From: Thermoplasmata archaeon
GTDB lineage: Archaea > Thermoplasmatota > E2 > JACPAO01 > JAHFTW01
Reading direction: 5' to 3'
DNA: 64,000 nucleotides
NCBI GenBank assembly: GCA_023269235.1
Contig: JAHFTW010000003.1
Span: forward strand, 21,325-85,324
Part shown: positions 36,912 through 44,609 of the stretch, piece after piece
Layout of the letters: each line of letters starts with the position of its first letter
Position numbering within the stretch: position 1 is the first letter of the stretch
Notes under the pieces: model-generated
What the model was told of the DNA's origin: nothing
Databases searched by the model: none
What the model saw: the letters and a program-made list of their open reading frames with translations, nothing else
Position numbers and translations under genes: made by a program

Positions 36912-37454
36912 CTACTCGGCACGCTTCGGCCGCCGTTGCGCGGCGTAGAATCGGCCCCACACGTCGGCGACCTTGTCGGTGATGGTGGTCGGGGGTTGCC
37001 AGCGCAGGAGCATGCGGCGAACGAGACGTGGGTCGGCGAGCTCAAAGCCGAGGCCGTTGCGCGTGGATTGGACCGCCCCTGCCCCGACGAGGTGCGCGAC
37101 GTGGTGGGAAACCGTTGACTTGCTCAAGCCGGTGGCCTCTGCGAGGTCGCCGTTGGTCGCTGCTTTGGTCTCAAGGAGGATGAGCATCAAGTTGAGCAGG
37201 TGGGGTTGCCTCAGGAGAACGATGATGCCCCGGTCCTCGTTGGTCATCCCCGCCTCGTCCAGCGTGAAGTAGCGCAGGTGGTCGCGGTCGCGCAGTTCCT
37301 GGAGGCGGCCGTCTTGAACGAGGAGGCGCAAGTGGTATCCGGCCAGTTGCTTGCTCATGCCTGCTTGCCGCGCCAATTCCTGGACGTGGAGGCCGGGGAA
37401 GGAACGCACCAATTCGGCGAGGAGGTCCCGCGTCGCCTCGGCGTGCAAGCTCAT
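36912..37454 (-). CDS. Double winged-helix (ArsR-like) regulator
   Basis: 180 residues from ATG 37454, chosen because ATGA overlaps the stop of the preceding gene. Two winged helices: 'SFPGLHVQELARQAGMSKQLAGYHLRLLVQDG' (about 20-60) and 'ETKAATNGDLAEATGLSKSTVSHHVAHLVGAG' (about 95-135). Cytoplasmic DNA-binding protein. As the last gene of the CopCD operon it probably controls the copper genes. No clear Cys/His metal site is visible, so what it senses is unknown. Confidence 0.82.
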   Translation of the reverse strand: MSLHAEATRDLLAELVRSFPGLHVQELARQAGMSKQLAGYHLRLLVQDGRLQELRDRDHLRYFTLDEAGMTNEDRGIIVLLRQPHLLNLMLILLETKAATNGDLAEATGLSKSTVSHHVAHLVGAGAVQSTRNGLGFELADPRLVRRMLLRWQPPTTITDKVADVWGRFYAAQRRPKRAE

Positions 37455-37735
37455 GCTCGCCTCGGCCACACGATGGGAACCAAGAGGAGGAGCGCGGTCG
37501 TCATGTCGCCGGTGGCATCGATGGCATCGAGCGTCGTGTGCGTGAACGTGTTGCTTGCGAGCGCGTAGCCGACGAGGAGGCTCTTGAGCGTGAAGAGCGT
37601 GAAGGCTCCACCCACGAACGCCATGGCCGCGTCGCGGGTCTTGCGGTAGGCGTTGATGCCGAAGATGGCCAAGCCGAAGCTGACGATGCCCGCCACGAGC
37701 ATGAATGGTGAGATGACGCCGCCGAAATCGATCAT
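37451..37735 (-). CDS. Small three-helix membrane protein
   Basis: 94 residues from ATG 37735, 27 nt after the CopCD stop. Three membrane helices ('FMLVAGIVSFGLAIFGINAY', 'AAMAFVGGAFTLFTLKSLLVGYAL', 'TTALLLLVPIVW'). Such small proteins often accompany CopCD and winged-helix regulators in archaea. Function unknown. The longer open frame up to 37969 overlaps the CopCD gene and is rejected. Confidence 0.75.
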   Translation of the reverse strand: MIDFGGVISPFMLVAGIVSFGLAIFGINAYRKTRDAAMAFVGGAFTLFTLKSLLVGYALASNTFTHTTLDAIDATGDMTTALLLLVPIVWPRRA

Positions 37736-37761
37736 GGGGACTCCTTGTGGTGGGCCATGCG

Positions 37762-39429
37762 TCACCGCACCTTGAACGGCATGGTCACGGTGTCCAAGAA
37801 ATGCTCCGCCGTCGAGATGGTGACGTTGAGGGTCGCGTCGCCGCTGCGCGGCCAGAGAACGCCATGCACGATCCACGTCCCGTTGCCATGGGCGAGGGCA
37901 GCGGGTCGGTTGGATTCCTCGATGCCCGTGAACGTGAAAATCGGTTGAATGCAGGAGCTGCGCCCGCATGTTTCCCCTGCAATCGGGAGCCCCGTCGCGG
38001 CGTCCTCGATGACAAGCTCCACGATGGAGGATGACCCATTGGTCGGGGTAGGAATCAGGGTTGCGTGGACGACGTAGTAGTCGCCTTGTGCGCGCAACCG
38101 GACCAGGTCAGGGCTGGACGCTGCCTCGGCCGCTGGCGGGCTGACGCTGGTGAGGAATCCAGCCAGCACGAGGATGGCGATGCCGAAGAATGCCTCGATG
38201 CGGACCGCGTTGCGAAACGGTTCCCCCGTCGTCTGCAGAGGGCGAACGTTGCCGTTGCTGAGCTTTGCCATGAAGCGTTGCAAACGCCCCGCGATGCCCC
38301 TCGTCGCGGGCGCTTCCAGGAGGACATACCGGTTGATGGCCGCCAAGGCGACCATGAGGCCCGCAAGCATGACTTTGGCGAGGAGGAAGGAGCCCCAATC
38401 CGAACGCATCCACGCATCGAAGTGCAGGGCGCGGTCCCCTAGCAGGAAGAAGACCAGTAGGGTTCCTGTCGCGGCGAGGACGATGACCAGCATGAGGGCG
38501 GCCTGCCCGAAGCGAAGGCCGACGCGGCGCGCTTCGGCTTCGGAGGCGTTGCCGGCTTCCTTGAGGTGGGCGGCCAGAAGCAGGAGGCCACCGACCCATG
38601 TCGACGTGGAGAGGATGTGCAGGAAGTCGGCCGCGATGGCGACGAGGCCGTCCTTGAAGGCGTGGCTGTAGGCGGCGTTCGCGCTCGCGCATCCAAGGAG
38701 GACGAGGATGGCCATCATCACCCCGACGCGGCTGGAGCGCCGAAACGCGATGGTGGCAAGGAGGAGCGCGGCGACGCCGAGGACGAAGCGGAGGTAGAGG
38801 TTCTTTCCGACCCCTGTCAGAAGGAGCGCAGAGAGACCCTGACCGGAGTCGCTCGCCGTGAAATGCAGCAGCAGACCCATCCCGACGCCATGCGCGACCG
38901 TCGCCACCACGACGGCCTTCGCGGCAAGGCGGCCCTCGCCGCCCCGGTTCACCCAAACGAGAAACAGGGCAGCGCCGAAGGCAAGCGTGTAGCCCGCGTA
39001 GACCAGGAATCGCCCCAAGGCAGACTCGACGTGAAGGGGTGGCGCAGCGTCCGTCGTGGCGAGGGGGGCGGCAGCGGAACCGACCGCGAACGCGATGCTC
39101 CCCGTGACCGTGTGCGTGTCCTGGGAGAGGACTTTCCAGGCGACGCGATACACCCCGGATGGAAGGTTGGGAAGAAGAGGCCTCGCGAGGACGGGTGTGT
39201 CACCAGTCGTGATGGAGAGCGGGCCCGAGGTGACGTCGCGTCCGTCCGTGGCCGTCACTTGAAGCGTCGTCGCGGTGGGTTCGATGCCCTCGCTGAGCGT
39301 CACCACGACTTGACTGGGGCTCGCATCGAGGCGCTCGCCATTGGCGGGCGTGCTGGAAAGCAGGGAGGCGTGCGCGGCCACGCCAGGCACGAGCAGGAGG
39401 AACGCCGCGAGGAGGATGCGCCCCCGCAT
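37762..39429 (-). CDS. CopC-CopD fusion copper protein
   Basis: 555 residues. After a signal peptide the mature N-terminus is His ('AHASLLSSTPANG'), the CopC copper ligand, followed by a CopC beta-sandwich with a second His in 'DTHTVTGSIAF' (about 104). Eight to nine helices of the CopD/PcoD membrane domain follow (about 135-430), including 'HILSTSTWVGGLLLL' and 'HAFKDGLVAIAADFLH'. A C-terminal extracytoplasmic beta domain (about 440-555) with a CGRSSC pair completes it. It probably moves copper across the membrane or supplies it to cuproproteins. It starts directly after the preceding stop (TGAATG). Confidence 0.9.
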   Translation of the reverse strand: MRGRILLAAFLLLVPGVAAHASLLSSTPANGERLDASPSQVVVTLSEGIEPTATTLQVTATDGRDVTSGPLSITTGDTPVLARPLLPNLPSGVYRVAWKVLSQDTHTVTGSIAFAVGSAAAPLATTDAAPPLHVESALGRFLVYAGYTLAFGAALFLVWVNRGGEGRLAAKAVVVATVAHGVGMGLLLHFTASDSGQGLSALLLTGVGKNLYLRFVLGVAALLLATIAFRRSSRVGVMMAILVLLGCASANAAYSHAFKDGLVAIAADFLHILSTSTWVGGLLLLAAHLKEAGNASEAEARRVGLRFGQAALMLVIVLAATGTLLVFFLLGDRALHFDAWMRSDWGSFLLAKVMLAGLMVALAAINRYVLLEAPATRGIAGRLQRFMAKLSNGNVRPLQTTGEPFRNAVRIEAFFGIAILVLAGFLTSVSPPAAEAASSPDLVRLRAQGDYYVVHATLIPTPTNGSSSIVELVIEDAATGLPIAGETCGRSSCIQPIFTFTGIEESNRPAALAHGNGTWIVHGVLWPRSGDATLNVTISTAEHFLDTVTMPFKVR

Positions 39430-40545
39430 TCAAGCCCGCCGACGAAGGAACGCAGCGATGGCCAGGACGCCGACAAGGGCGATGCCTGCGGCCGGGCTCT
39501 TGTTCGAGGACGACGTCCCGTCCACCGTGTTTTCGTGGGTGGACGGCATCGAGTTGTCATCAACGGCAGCCGCGGTCACGACGTAGGGAATCTGGAGTTG
39601 GCTGCGACCGCCTTGATCCGTGGTCAAGGAAATCGTGAGCGTGCCGGTTGCGCCCTCTTGCGCGCCGTGGAGGCGCAAATGCAAACTGGTCGTTCCCTTC
39701 GCAGGCAGCCCGACATCCGCAGTGGCCTGATACTCGCCGTCCATGGAGGCCCCAACGTGGAAGCCAGCCGTGACGCCTTCCGCGCCCTCCACCGAAACCA
39801 TGATGGTTTGCGCCTTGTGCGAAAACAGGTTGCTGACCTGGAGTTGCCGCGTGTCGGAGTCGCCATTGAGCGGGACCTGGATGGAGCCGCCATCGCCGCT
39901 TAGCGACGCATAGTAGCCCGTGCCTTGCAAGGCGTAGCTGGGCTTGGAGTAGCTCGTGGTGTCGCTGCCTGGGGCGGGGGCTGGGCAGTCTGTGCCAAGG
40001 CTGGTCTTGCAGCCGCCTGGCATGAAGTCGCCGAGGTTGTTGTTCGCCTTCGATTCCACCTTGAAGGCAGAGAGGGTGTCCCCCAGGTTCAGCCCGAGTG
40101 TCGAGGCCTTGACGATGCCGTCTACAATGAAGCGGTTGCCGTCGTTGAGGCTCGCGATGGAGCTAATCTGGTCGAAGCCCCCGTTGTTCTGGAAGGCGCC
40201 ATCATCCGTCGTCTTCATGGAGAGCGTCTTGATGCCTGCGGGAGAGGAAAACGTAAGGGTGTTGGCGACGGGGTAGGTCTTGCCTTTGTCCAGGCTGAAC
40301 CGGAAGACGAGGACGTGTCCGGCCGCGTTGTCCCATTTTTCTTGCACGTCAAGGGCGAGGAGGTCGTCGGAGCCTCGGCAAGAGCCCGTCGCGGCGCCTC
40401 CGTCACCGCCGCAGTCGTCGTTTTGGTCCGCCAGGAGGCGCGTGAACGGGTCAGCTGGGGTGGAGGCGCCATGGGCGAGAACGATGGGCGAAAGGGCAAC
40501 CGTTGCCAAGAGCATCGCGGCGAGGAAGCGTCGCATGGTGTTCAC
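39430..40545 (-). CDS. Secreted, C-terminally anchored protein, paralogue A
   Basis: 371 residues with signal peptide, an ectodomain opening 'TRLLADQNDDCGGDGG', and a C-terminal membrane helix plus RRRA. Ectodomain features: two CxxxxxC-type pairs, and an Ig-like C-terminal half ('SLHLRLHGAQEGATGTLTISLTTDQGG'). It is related to the next gene upstream: both begin 'xxxHGAxxxxxxxTRxLADxxD', mention a dispersed 'GDVMPGTW/GDFMPGGC' site and end in an NEW3-like domain. It overlaps that gene by ATGA. Role in copper handling is inferred from the operon. Confidence 0.75.
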   Translation of the reverse strand: MNTMRRFLAAMLLATVALSPIVLAHGASTPADPFTRLLADQNDDCGGDGGAATGSCRGSDDLLALDVQEKWDNAAGHVLVFRFSLDKGKTYPVANTLTFSSPAGIKTLSMKTTDDGAFQNNGGFDQISSIASLNDGNRFIVDGIVKASTLGLNLGDTLSAFKVESKANNNLGDFMPGGCKTSLGTDCPAPAPGSDTTSYSKPSYALQGTGYYASLSGDGGSIQVPLNGDSDTRQLQVSNLFSHKAQTIMVSVEGAEGVTAGFHVGASMDGEYQATADVGLPAKGTTSLHLRLHGAQEGATGTLTISLTTDQGGRSQLQIPYVVTAAAVDDNSMPSTHENTVDGTSSSNKSPAAGIALVGVLAIAAFLRRRA

Positions 40546-41639
40546 CGGCCAGGGTTCAGGTTCCGCCGGCTTGCGACGGCCAGCATGAGCAGCCCGAGTT
40601 CAAGCGGCAATGCCGGGAGGGGGCTTTTCTTGCTTGCCGAGGAGCTTGTGGCCGGCGAACAGGTGGAGGAACACGTCGAGTTGCTTGGGACGGCCTTGAC
40701 GGGCGCGGGCAGGACATTCACCAGAATCTTCTGGACGTAGTCGAGGTCGCTCCGGATGGTCACGTTCAACGTCCCTGCCGTGCTGGCTCTGGAGACCGTC
40801 ACGGTCACCGTCTTCGTCGCGCCCCCGTCGAGGGCCACGCCGGACTGGCTCAGGGCGGCGACGATGCCGGGCGGGCTTGCCATCGTGAGGTTGACGAACT
40901 GGGGCGTCGAGGTGAGCTTGCTGGTGAGGGTGAGCGTCAAGCGGGTGGCGTTCTTGCCGAGGTCGAGCGCCGTCGAGGAGGTCGCAATCGTCACGAGGGG
41001 CGCGGGGCCTGCAAGCGTGTAGGTGCCCGCAGCCGCTGCGCCGGGGATTTCGGGTTCGCTGGGCACGTACGGCACTTCGACGCCGTTCGACATCCATGTG
41101 CCCGGCATCACGTCGCCTTCCTCGCCTTCGATGGCGCTCACGACGCGAACGTTGGTGAGCTGGTCGCCGGGTTTCAGCCCAAGCTTGGCGTACGAGACGT
41201 ACCCGTCCACCGCGAAGGGGAACCCGTCGAAGGCCGGGAACGGTCCGCGCACCAAGTCGAAGGTGTCCGTGATGACGCCCTCGCCTTTGCTCTCGAACCC
41301 AAAGACCTGGCTTTTGCCTCCGGCGTCGAAGCTGATGGTGACCGTGCGGCCGTCGTGGGCGTCATCGGTCTGGTACACGGTGCGCAACACGAGCGCAGGT
41401 TTGCCATCGGGCAAGTACGCCTCACGCGCCTCCAGGACGATGAGGTCCCACGATTCCGAGGCAAGGCCTGGGACGCAGGCTTCCCCCTCGATGCATGCGC
41501 TGAAGCCGATGAGGCCGTCGTCGTCCGCGAGGATGCGGGTGTCAATCTCGCGCGCGGCGGCTGCGCCGTGCCCCGATGCAGACGGAAGGGCGAACAGCAA
41601 GACCGCGACGAATGGCACTAGGCGAGCGAGGCGCTGCAT
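40542..41639 (-). CDS. Secreted, C-terminally anchored protein, paralogue B
   Basis: 365 residues from ATG 41639. Signal peptide (VPFVAVLLFALPSASG), a ~180-residue beta domain with Cys pair 'CIEGEAC', an Ig-like NEW3-type domain (about 195-305) and a C-terminal helix. Homologous to the following gene (paralogue A). First gene of the five-gene copper operon. A TATA-like aacttatcc (41664-41672) lies about 28 nt upstream, facing the NikR-like gene. Confidence 0.75.
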   Translation of the reverse strand: MQRLARLVPFVAVLLFALPSASGHGAAAAREIDTRILADDDGLIGFSACIEGEACVPGLASESWDLIVLEAREAYLPDGKPALVLRTVYQTDDAHDGRTVTISFDAGGKSQVFGFESKGEGVITDTFDLVRGPFPAFDGFPFAVDGYVSYAKLGLKPGDQLTNVRVVSAIEGEEGDVMPGTWMSNGVEVPYVPSEPEIPGAAAAGTYTLAGPAPLVTIATSSTALDLGKNATRLTLTLTSKLTSTPQFVNLTMASPPGIVAALSQSGVALDGGATKTVTVTVSRASTAGTLNVTIRSDLDYVQKILVNVLPAPVKAVPSNSTCSSTCSPATSSSASKKSPLPALPLELGLLMLAVASRRNLNPGR

Positions 41640-41663
41640 GCAACCCGTCCAAACCGCCACGGG

Positions 41664-41672
41664 GATAAGTTT
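41664..41672 (-). promoter_or_regulatory. TATA box of the copper (CopCD) operon
   Basis: aacttatcc on the minus strand, about 28 nt before ATG 41639. Confidence 0.5.
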
Positions 41673-41729
41673 TGTCGTCCATCGAACAAAACGTCCAGCT
41701 GGCCAAGCCACAAGGCTCGCTCGCGCCGG

Positions 41730-41739
41730 TTCATATCCC
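41730..41739 (+). promoter_or_regulatory. TATA box of the NikR-like gene
   Basis: ttcatatccc lies about 25 nt before ATG 41759 and decides that start over TTG 41672. Confidence 0.5.
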
Positions 41740-41758
41740 GCCTCGGGATGCCACGGGC

Positions 41759-42133
41759 ATGGTCGTCATCTCCGTTTCCCTTTCCGGCACCGAGCTTGAG
41801 AAATTCGACCGCCTCGTGGGCCACTTCGGATACGATTCCCGCTCCAGCGCCGTGCGCGACGCCCTTCACCACTTCATCGCGAGCCATCAACTGGAGTTCG
41901 ACGGGCACGTCCACCTTGCCCTCACGCTGGTCTACGTGGCGGAACGAAGCCAGGAGAAAGTGAACCGGATCTTGCACACGTTCGAGGACCTCGTTAGCAC
42001 GGCGCTTCACCACCACTTGGAGAAGACCTGCGTGGACGCCCTCATCCTGCACGGGGAAGGGCCCCGCGTCCACCTCCTTCTGGATGCGCTCACCAAACTG
42101 GATGGCGTGCGCGTCACGCCCGCCCCCATCTGA
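41759..42133 (+). CDS. NikR-like ribbon-helix-helix metal regulator
   Basis: 124 residues. The RHH domain 'VVISVSLSGTELEKFDRLVGHFGYDSRSSAVRDALHHFI' (2-40) is followed by an ACT-like domain with 'HVHLALTLVYV' and 'TALHHHLEKTCVDALILHG'. NikR uses His/His/Cys ligands. Here His84-86 lie 5-7 residues before Cys91, one residue closer than in the classic HxHxxxxxC site, so the metal specificity may differ. It is divergent from the CopCD operon and upstream of the transporter operon, so it could control both. Confidence 0.85.
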   Translation: MVVISVSLSGTELEKFDRLVGHFGYDSRSSAVRDALHHFIASHQLEFDGHVHLALTLVYVAERSQEKVNRILHTFEDLVSTALHHHLEKTCVDALILHGEGPRVHLLLDALTKLDGVRVTPAPI

Positions 42134-42197
42134 GGGTATGAAACCAACGCCTCGGCCTTAGCAATCGGTTCTTGTCGGACGTCGAACTCACCACGCC

Positions 42198-42659
42198 GTG
42201 CCCACGCGACGATTCAACGTCCTCCTCGTCCTCGTGCCGCTTCTCATCGTGCTGCCCTCCGCGAACGCCGCAAGCGTTCAGGTCTACCTGCACGACAACC
42301 CCTTCCACCTCCAAATCACGCCCGCGCTCCTCAACGCCGCAGGCACCGCGACCTTCAACGTCACCAACACCGGCTCCGTCACGCACGACTTCACGCTGTG
42401 CCGACGCGCGGAGGACGGCGGCTGCGCGCGGCCCCTCGCGTTCACCCCGCTCCTGAAGCCCGGCCAGAGCGTCGCCATCCAAGCCGACCTCACGCCTGGC
42501 GACTACGAGGTCCGCTGCACCGTTCCAGGACACGCGGACGGCGGCATGCGTGCCACCCTCTCGGTCGGCGCTTCTTCGCAGGGCACCCCGGGACTAGGGG
42601 GCCTTCCCTTCGTTCTTGCCCTTGTGGCCCTCACGGGGTGGAGACGCTGGCACGCCTAG
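42198..42659 (+). CDS. Membrane-anchored cupredoxin (type 1 copper protein)
   Basis: 153 residues from GTG 42198. Signal peptide to about residue 24. The four ligands of a blue copper site are visible: His63 ('SVTHDF'), Cys107, His112 and Met117 ('VRCTVPGHADGGM'). It ends with a short hydrophobic anchor and an Arg/His-rich tail. It could be an electron carrier or a copper-buffering protein outside the cell. Its last 22 bases overlap the next gene. Confidence 0.85.
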   Translation: MPTRRFNVLLVLVPLLIVLPSANAASVQVYLHDNPFHLQITPALLNAAGTATFNVTNTGSVTHDFTLCRRAEDGGCARPLAFTPLLKPGQSVAIQADLTPGDYEVRCTVPGHADGGMRATLSVGASSQGTPGLGGLPFVLALVALTGWRRWHA

Positions 42660-44605
42660 AACTGCTCGCCGTCGTAGGCCTCCTGGTCCTGCTTGGAACC
42701 CCCCTTGTGAGCGCCCACGTCGAGGAATTCGCTGCCGACCGCACCTTCCAAGCCGGCCCCTATAACGTGCTCTTGCGCCCGACCACGGGCATCCCCATCG
42801 CGGGCCAGACTGCGAGGTACGACCTGTTCCTTCTCGTCGACGACGGAGGCACGCTCCGGGGCGCCGACCCCTCCACGAGGGCCACGTACGCGCTCCAACA
42901 AGACGACCGCCTCATCGCGGGCGCGTTCCGCTTCGTGAACCTGACCTGGATCGCGGACTGGACCCTTCCAACTCCCGGCCCTTGGAACGCGACCCTCACC
43001 ATCGAGGGCCCGGCGCAACACGCGTCCGGGTCCGTGCTGCTGGACGTGTACCCCGCAGTTGGGTATCGCATCAAGCCCTTCACGCCCGGCCTCGACGCCT
43101 ACCAGGGCGACCCTACAACACTCGAATTCAACCTCGTTTGGTACGATACCGTGAAGGCGCAACGTGGCGACGTGCCTCACGATCTCGTGATGCGCATGGA
43201 GCACTGGAGCGACAACCACACCCAACTCCTTGGCGAGCATGAATTGCCCATGACGTTGACGTCGCGCTACACGTACGCCGTCACCTACGATTTCCCCGAG
43301 TCCGGCATGTACCATTTGAGGTTCAAGTCCGACCAGTTTGGCTACAACGACTTCCCCGTCCAGCACATCTACGCCATCGCCACCGCGGCGACGACCGGGC
43401 CCAACTACGTGCGCGCCTTCCTCGTCGCGGCGACAGGCACTGTTGCGCTCGTCGGCATCCTGTTTGGCGTCCGCCGCACCTGGAAAGGCTGGCGCAGTTA
43501 TGAAACGAGGCGCGGCAGCTTAGCACAGGCCCTAAAGCCAGCGCGCGTTGAAACAGAGCGCGTGAAGGGGTTGCCCATCGCGACAGTTGACGCCCACGCA
43601 GGGCACAATCATGGTCCCGGCGAGCACGACGACCACGATCATTCCCATGAGGACCATGACCATTCCAGCCACGAGCACGACCATGGGCACGACGACCATG
43701 ATCACGACCATGGCGCGGAGCTCAAGGAGATGGCCGCGACTCGCAAGATGCGCCTCTGGGTCGCTATCATGCTGGGGGCCTGCGTCATGGCCACGGAGAT
43801 TGCCGGCGGTCTCGCCGCCAACTCCCTCGTGCTCCTCGCGGACGCCGCGCATTACGCCACCGACATCGCCGCCGTCGCCCTCGCCCTCGTCGCGGTGATG
43901 TGGAGCGAGAAAGCCGCCACGCACAGCAAATCGTTTGGCTACCAGCGCGGCGAGGTCATTGCCGCCTTCATCAACGCCCTCGCGTTGTGGGCCATCAGCG
44001 TCTACTTCATCTGGGAAGCCTACCAACGCATCCTCAACCCGCCCGCGGTGCACGGCCCCATCGTCTTCCTCATCGGGTTCGTGACGCTCGCGGCCAACAT
44101 CGCGCTCGCCAAGGTCCTGCACGGCGGCTCGCACGGCAGCATCAACATGAAGGCCGCGTACCTCCACGTCCTCAGCGACGTTCTGGGCAGCGCTGCCGCC
44201 CTCGCGGCCGGCGCCCTCGTGTACTACAAGGGCTGGAACATCGCGGACCCCATCCTGACGCTCTTCATCACCCTCCTCATCCTGGCGTTCACGTGGAAGC
44301 TGACGCGGCAGACCTTGCACATCCTCATGCAGGGTACCCCCAAGCACCTCAATGCCCACGACGTCGAGGCCAGCCTCAGCTCGATTGCCAGTGTGAAGGA
44401 AGTGCACGACTTGCACATGTGGACCCTCACCGACGGCCACCACACGCTCACCGCCCACGTCGTCCTGGACGCGACCCCCAGCGATGACAAGGTCATGCAC
44501 CGCATCCACGACCTCCTGAAGACCAAGTACAACCTGGACCACGTCACCATCCAAGTCGAAAGCCCCGACTGCCCCTGCGGCGCCCCCTGCGCCCGCATCG
44601 AGTGA
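42638..44605 (+). CDS. CDF-family metal exporter fused to an extracytoplasmic domain
   Basis: 655 residues from GTG 42638. Residues 1-25 form a signal/anchor. Residues 27-255 form an extracytoplasmic beta domain resembling YtkA/FixH-like or CopC-like modules. Then come a membrane helix (258-278), a cytoplasmic His/Asp-rich loop (320-360, ~20 His), and a complete CDF transporter with H405xxxD409 and H510xxxD514 metal sites plus the cytoplasmic C-terminal domain ('HDLHMWTLTDGHHTLTAHV'), ending CPCGAPC. HxxxD/HxxxD favours zinc. The open frame upstream of 42638 lies over the cupredoxin gene and is rejected. An extracytoplasmic domain on a CDF protein is unusual. Confidence 0.88.
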   Translation: METLARLELLAVVGLLVLLGTPLVSAHVEEFAADRTFQAGPYNVLLRPTTGIPIAGQTARYDLFLLVDDGGTLRGADPSTRATYALQQDDRLIAGAFRFVNLTWIADWTLPTPGPWNATLTIEGPAQHASGSVLLDVYPAVGYRIKPFTPGLDAYQGDPTTLEFNLVWYDTVKAQRGDVPHDLVMRMEHWSDNHTQLLGEHELPMTLTSRYTYAVTYDFPESGMYHLRFKSDQFGYNDFPVQHIYAIATAATTGPNYVRAFLVAATGTVALVGILFGVRRTWKGWRSYETRRGSLAQALKPARVETERVKGLPIATVDAHAGHNHGPGEHDDHDHSHEDHDHSSHEHDHGHDDHDHDHGAELKEMAATRKMRLWVAIMLGACVMATEIAGGLAANSLVLLADAAHYATDIAAVALALVAVMWSEKAATHSKSFGYQRGEVIAAFINALALWAISVYFIWEAYQRILNPPAVHGPIVFLIGFVTLAANIALAKVLHGGSHGSINMKAAYLHVLSDVLGSAAALAAGALVYYKGWNIADPILTLFITLLILAFTWKLTRQTLHILMQGTPKHLNAHDVEASLSSIASVKEVHDLHMWTLTDGHHTLTAHVVLDATPSDDKVMHRIHDLLKTKYNLDHVTIQVESPDCPCGAPCARIE

Positions 44606-44609
44606 CGCC

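Noticed and set aside
42398-42637. Upstream extension of the CDF fusion gene
   Set aside because: It overlaps the cupredoxin gene, and a signal sequence begins right after GTG 42638.
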